Source: Bacteroidota bacterium
GTDB taxonomy: Bacteria; Bacteroidota; Bacteroidia; Flavobacteriales; Crocinitomicaceae
Direction: 5' to 3'
NCBI GenBank assembly: GCA_029558435.1
Contig: JAKQEZ010000677.1
Span: 1-8,226, forward strand
Length of the DNA: 8,226 nt
Shown: piece by piece, positions 6,118-8,226 of the stretch
How positions within the stretch are numbered: position 1 is the stretch's first letter
Layout: each line of letters opens with the position of its first letter
Position numbers and translations under genes: made by a program
Notes under the pieces: model-generated
What the model was told of the DNA's origin: nothing
The model's database searches: none
The model's input: the letters and a program-made list of their open reading frames with translations, nothing else

Positions 6118-6247
6118 GCTAACAAGGTATTGCCAAAAGCGGGGCTGAATGGCTTCGATTGGGCATTTGTGCAAGGTTCAACATTCGTTCTTCGATTGAA
6201 CTTTAGTGCTAAATATCCCCGCCTTCGGCAATACCAAAACCGTTACC
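6118..6247 (+). repeat. attC-like site 5 (type A, 130 bp)
   Basis: The left box GCTAAC (6118-6123) faces GTTACC (6242-6247). The inner arms GGTATTGCC and GGCAATACC are identical to those of sites 1, 3 and 6, with spacers of 2 nt (AA) and 6 nt (AAAACC). The site is 125/130 identical to site 3, including the duplicated TTCGATTGA motif. The near-identity shows recent copying or homogenisation although the flanking genes are unrelated. The crossover is placed at G6242^T6243. Confidence 0.82.
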
Positions 6248-7267
6248 AGCAATTATAACAAACAGCAATGAAAAAAATTACAACTATCATTTTGACATTC
6301 CTAACATTGGGCTTAGGGCAGACATTTGGGCAAACGGACAAAAACGGAAATCCCGTGTTTAATTCCGTTTCTACTACCGAAAAATCGTTTGACGATTTCT
6401 TGCTAATTTCTAACTACTACACACTCAAAAATAACATTGAAAACAAACAATCTTCCGTGTTCGTTTCTGAAAACCCGACATTAGACCAAGTAGAAAAGTC
6501 AGCAATCAATCTTCCCTCTGACTTTTTTATATTGACAAAGGAAAGCAAAATGGTCGTTATGGTTATGTTGCAAAACGACCCCAATCGGCAATTTATGACA
6601 ATTGAAATGCGGACAAATAAACAATCAATTTTCGCTTGTAATCTTGTTGGCGACATTACCGAAAATAGAGCCAACGAAATCATTAAAGAAAAGTATGACA
6701 CGACAGCAACCATTGACAACGGTAAATTGAAATTTAACGGAAAAGAGTTCAAAATTATTTCAAACCAAGAAATTGAAGAAGCCGTTTTAGCACTAATTAA
6801 AAAAGAGAAATTAAACAAAAAGAAGCCGTCAGACATTATGATACCTTCAAAGAATGAACTCAAATCTTTCATACTTGCTGAAACCAAACAAGGTGGTAAA
6901 CTTGACTTCTTTACGGAAATTAAAGGAAAAGAATATGACGGAGTTCAAATAAAACAAGGTGTGTTTACAACAAAACAAAGTGTTGCTCTTTACAAGTGGG
7001 GACGAGCTTGTTTTGACATTGGAGTTAATACAGTTGAAGATGCTTACGACATTTTTGCCGAACATCAAGGCAAACCTGTAAACGGACGAGACAAAGAATA
7101 TATTAAGGCAGGATTTTATAAAGAATGGGAAAAATAACTGCTGGTAACAAGGTATTGCCAAAAGCGGGGCTGAAATGCAAAACTGGACTTGTGTAACTCT
7201 ATCAACTTATGTACATTGGCTGAACTGAAGTGCGACTATTTCCCCGCCTTCGGCAATACCCAAACCG
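6243..7267 (+). mobile_element. Cassette 6, exported protein (1025 bp)
   Basis: The starting box GTTACCAGCA (6242-6251) is the exact 10-base reverse complement of TGCTGGTAAC (7139-7148). The leader is only 25 bp, and the gene's stop codon is one base before the extended box, the tightest packing in the array. Confidence 0.75.
6268..7137 (+). CDS. Exported hypothetical protein
   Basis: This 289-residue protein starts with a clear Sec signal peptide: the KK pair at 2-3, a hydrophobic core to about 17, and a likely cleavage near residue 22 in GQTFGQ|TD, a common junction in Bacteroidota. The mature protein is hydrophilic and lysine-rich with no further membrane segment and no lipobox, so a periplasmic or secreted location is likely. 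Residues 40-185 contain alternating strands and helices (MVVMVMLQ at 94-101, IFACNLVGD at 120-128). Residues 190-289 may form a second, helical domain ending in 'AGFYKEWEK'. I do not recognise a family or catalytic motif. It is the single gene of its cassette and depends on an upstream promoter or on one within the 25-bp leader and attC-like site. Confidence 0.85.
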   Translation: MKKITTIILTFLTLGLGQTFGQTDKNGNPVFNSVSTTEKSFDDFLLISNYYTLKNNIENKQSSVFVSENPTLDQVEKSAINLPSDFFILTKESKMVVMVMLQNDPNRQFMTIEMRTNKQSIFACNLVGDITENRANEIIKEKYDTTATIDNGKLKFNGKEFKIISNQEIEEAVLALIKKEKLNKKKPSDIMIPSKNELKSFILAETKQGGKLDFFTEIKGKEYDGVQIKQGVFTTKQSVALYKWGRACFDIGVNTVEDAYDIFAEHQGKPVNGRDKEYIKAGFYKEWEK

Positions 7268-7272
7268 TTACC
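7143..7272 (+). repeat. attC-like site 6 (type A, 130 bp)
   Basis: The left box GGTAAC (7143-7148) pairs with GTTACC (7267-7272). The inner arms are GGTATTGCC and GGCAATACC, with spacers AA (2 nt) and CAAACC (6 nt). The arms are the same as in sites 1, 3 and 5, but the interior (about 7172-7240) is largely different while the total length stays 130 bp. The box GTTACCTGCA (7267-7276) predicts that the next site, outside the window, will start with TGCAGGTAAC. Confidence 0.8.
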
Positions 7273-8226
7273 TGCAAGCGTAGAACGACATAACGTTAAC
7301 AAAAAACAGACATTTATGAATAGATATTTTTTAGTAATTTTAGCTTTTTCCTTTCTAGCTATTAATTGTAATGGACAGAAAATATCTAACCCAAAAATCG
7401 AGAGAGTTTTTCTTGACAAAACGGACACAACAAGAAACTGTTATACAATAATATACCCACCAAAACTTCCCTGGACAGGATATTTGTTTCTTATCCCAGG
7501 TTTTGGAGAAACAGCAGACAACGTTTTACAACAAACTGACTTACCAAAAAAGTTAGCCCAAAACGGAATATTGACAATTATCCCAACTTTTCAAGATGGT
7601 GTTTTCTCATTTGGAGTAGATAGTTTAAGCCAACAATCTTTTGACAAAATTTTAAAAGATGTAACTTCTAAACACAAACTGATGGACCAAAAATTTTACG
7701 TTGGTGGATTTTCAATTGGTGGCAGTTGCGCAATAAAATATGCGGAAAATCCAAGTATTAAACCATCTGCAGTTTTTGCAATTGACCCACCACTCGACTT
7801 CGAAAGATTTTATAATTCAGCAAAAAGAGATATTAGACTTTCAAAAGACAACGAAGCCAATCAAGAGAATGTGTATATGATAAAAAGACTTGAAAAAGAA
7901 ACTGGTGGAAGTCCAACAACAAACCTTATCGAATATTACAATATTTCGCCTTACTCATTTTCAGACACAACTCAAAGAGCAATTAAAAAACTGACGAAAA
8001 TGCCTTTGAGAATTTACACAGAACCTGATATAAATTGGTGGTTAAAAGAACGTGGTGCAGACTTTACGAGTATGAATGCGACAGAATGTTCAGCAATGAT
8101 TAATGAACTGAATAGACTTGAAAACAAAAATGCAGAATTAATAACAACACAAAATGAAGGTTATAGAAAACCTGACAATAGAAGACATCCGCATTCTTGG
8201 AGTATTGTGGATAATGACGAATTAAT
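7268..8226 (+). mobile_element. Cassette 7, partial (alpha/beta hydrolase)
   Basis: The left boundary is G7267^T7268; the right end is outside the window. A 48-bp leader precedes the single visible gene, as in the neighbouring cassettes. Confidence 0.6.
7316..8226 (+). CDS. Exported alpha/beta hydrolase (partial, 3' end outside window)
   Basis: The frame is open from the ATG at 7316 to the window edge, 303 complete codons without a stop. Residues 1-21 form a signal peptide with a hydrophobic core and a cysteine at 18; the sequence LAINC before it is a poor lipobox, so a lipoprotein is possible but not secure. The hydrolase features are the oxyanion-hole loop PGFGE (61-65), the nucleophile elbow GFSIGGS (131-137) with Ser133, an acidic residue candidate in 'TEPD' (235-238), and the histidine candidate in HPHSW (291-295). 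This is a complete Ser-Asp-His set in the expected order. An esterase- or peptidase-like activity outside the cytoplasm is likely; the substrate is unknown. It is the only visible gene of cassette 7. Confidence 0.85.
   Translation, partial: MNRYFLVILAFSFLAINCNGQKISNPKIERVFLDKTDTTRNCYTIIYPPKLPWTGYLFLIPGFGETADNVLQQTDLPKKLAQNGILTIIPTFQDGVFSFGVDSLSQQSFDKILKDVTSKHKLMDQKFYVGGFSIGGSCAIKYAENPSIKPSAVFAIDPPLDFERFYNSAKRDIRLSKDNEANQENVYMIKRLEKETGGSPTTNLIEYYNISPYSFSDTTQRAIKKLTKMPLRIYTEPDINWWLKERGADFTSMNATECSAMINELNRLENKNAELITTQNEGYRKPDNRRHPHSWSIVDNDEL

Larger units (their letters stand above)
5296..6242 (+). mobile_element. Cassette 5, VOC protein plus SnoaL-like protein (947 bp)
   Basis: The starting box GTTAGCGGT (5295-5303) is the exact reverse complement of ACCGCTAAC (6115-6123). 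Two genes on the plus strand are separated by four bases after a 48-bp leader. Confidence 0.75.

Noticed and set aside
6073..6258. Small plus-strand ORF over attC-like site 5
   Set aside because: It is an artefact of the repeated palindrome and overlaps the end of the SnoaL-like gene and the next leader.
6417..7161. Antisense ORFs of 156 and 104 residues opposite the exported-protein gene
   Set aside because: They are low-complexity shadows of a convincing forward gene with a signal peptide.
2151..7272. CRISPR array
   Set aside because: The repeats are 130 bp, spaced 500-1350 bp apart, and separated by protein-coding genes.
2151..7272. Palindromes as simple intrinsic terminators or MITE/REP elements
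   Set aside because: There is no U-tract after the stems, and a MITE would show target duplications at its own ends. The observed complementarity is instead across the gene unit. A side role in termination remains possible.
1..8226. tRNA, rRNA, riboswitch or integrase gene
   Set aside because: No cloverleaf, rRNA-like stretch, known riboswitch core or tyrosine-recombinase motif was seen on either strand.

Overview
The window looks like an accessory region of a low-GC Bacteroidota genome. XseA has the sequence style typical of that phylum, two export signals end in 'GQ'-type junctions, ribosome binding sites are weak or absent, and one cassette carries a hypothetical protein of a type I associate with Bacteroidota. 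These are judgements from reading, not database results.

Layout. Positions 1-315 are the 3' end of an insertion sequence, probably of the IS3 family: the last 34 codons of a transposase and a right terminal inverted repeat. Next come xseA and xseB, the two subunits of exonuclease VII. From 2151 onward the window is a regular array. Six copies of a ~130-bp imperfect palindrome (2151, 2781, 3687, 5170, 6118, 7143) alternate with one- or two-gene units: a hypothetical gene on the minus strand; a SAM-dependent methyltransferase; a membrane protein paired with a CD-NTase-like nucleotidyltransferase; a VOC/glyoxalase-like protein paired with an NTF2/SnoaL-like protein; an exported protein; and an exported alpha/beta hydrolase that runs off the right edge.

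The palindromes behave like integron attC sites and the units like gene cassettes. In each of the five complete units, the 9-10 bases after the G^TT of one palindrome are the reverse complement of the bases ending in the AAC of the next palindrome. Across a single palindrome the corresponding flanks usually do not match. This is what is expected if each unit excises as a circle by recombination at G^TT. The sites differ from textbook attC: the outer box reads GTTASCN rather than GTTRRRY, the unpaired spacers are unequal (2 versus 6 nt or 1 versus 5 nt, always a 4-nt difference), and the length is fixed at 130-131 bp although the interior diverges. No integrase gene is in the window.

The most notable cargo is the two-gene cassette at 3812-5295, a membrane-anchored protein followed by a CD-NTase-like enzyme, which could be a minimal CBASS-like or related nucleotide-signalling immune module. 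The exonuclease VII operon also appears to be cassette cargo. Its expected left boundary is missing, probably because the insertion sequence landed in or next to it.
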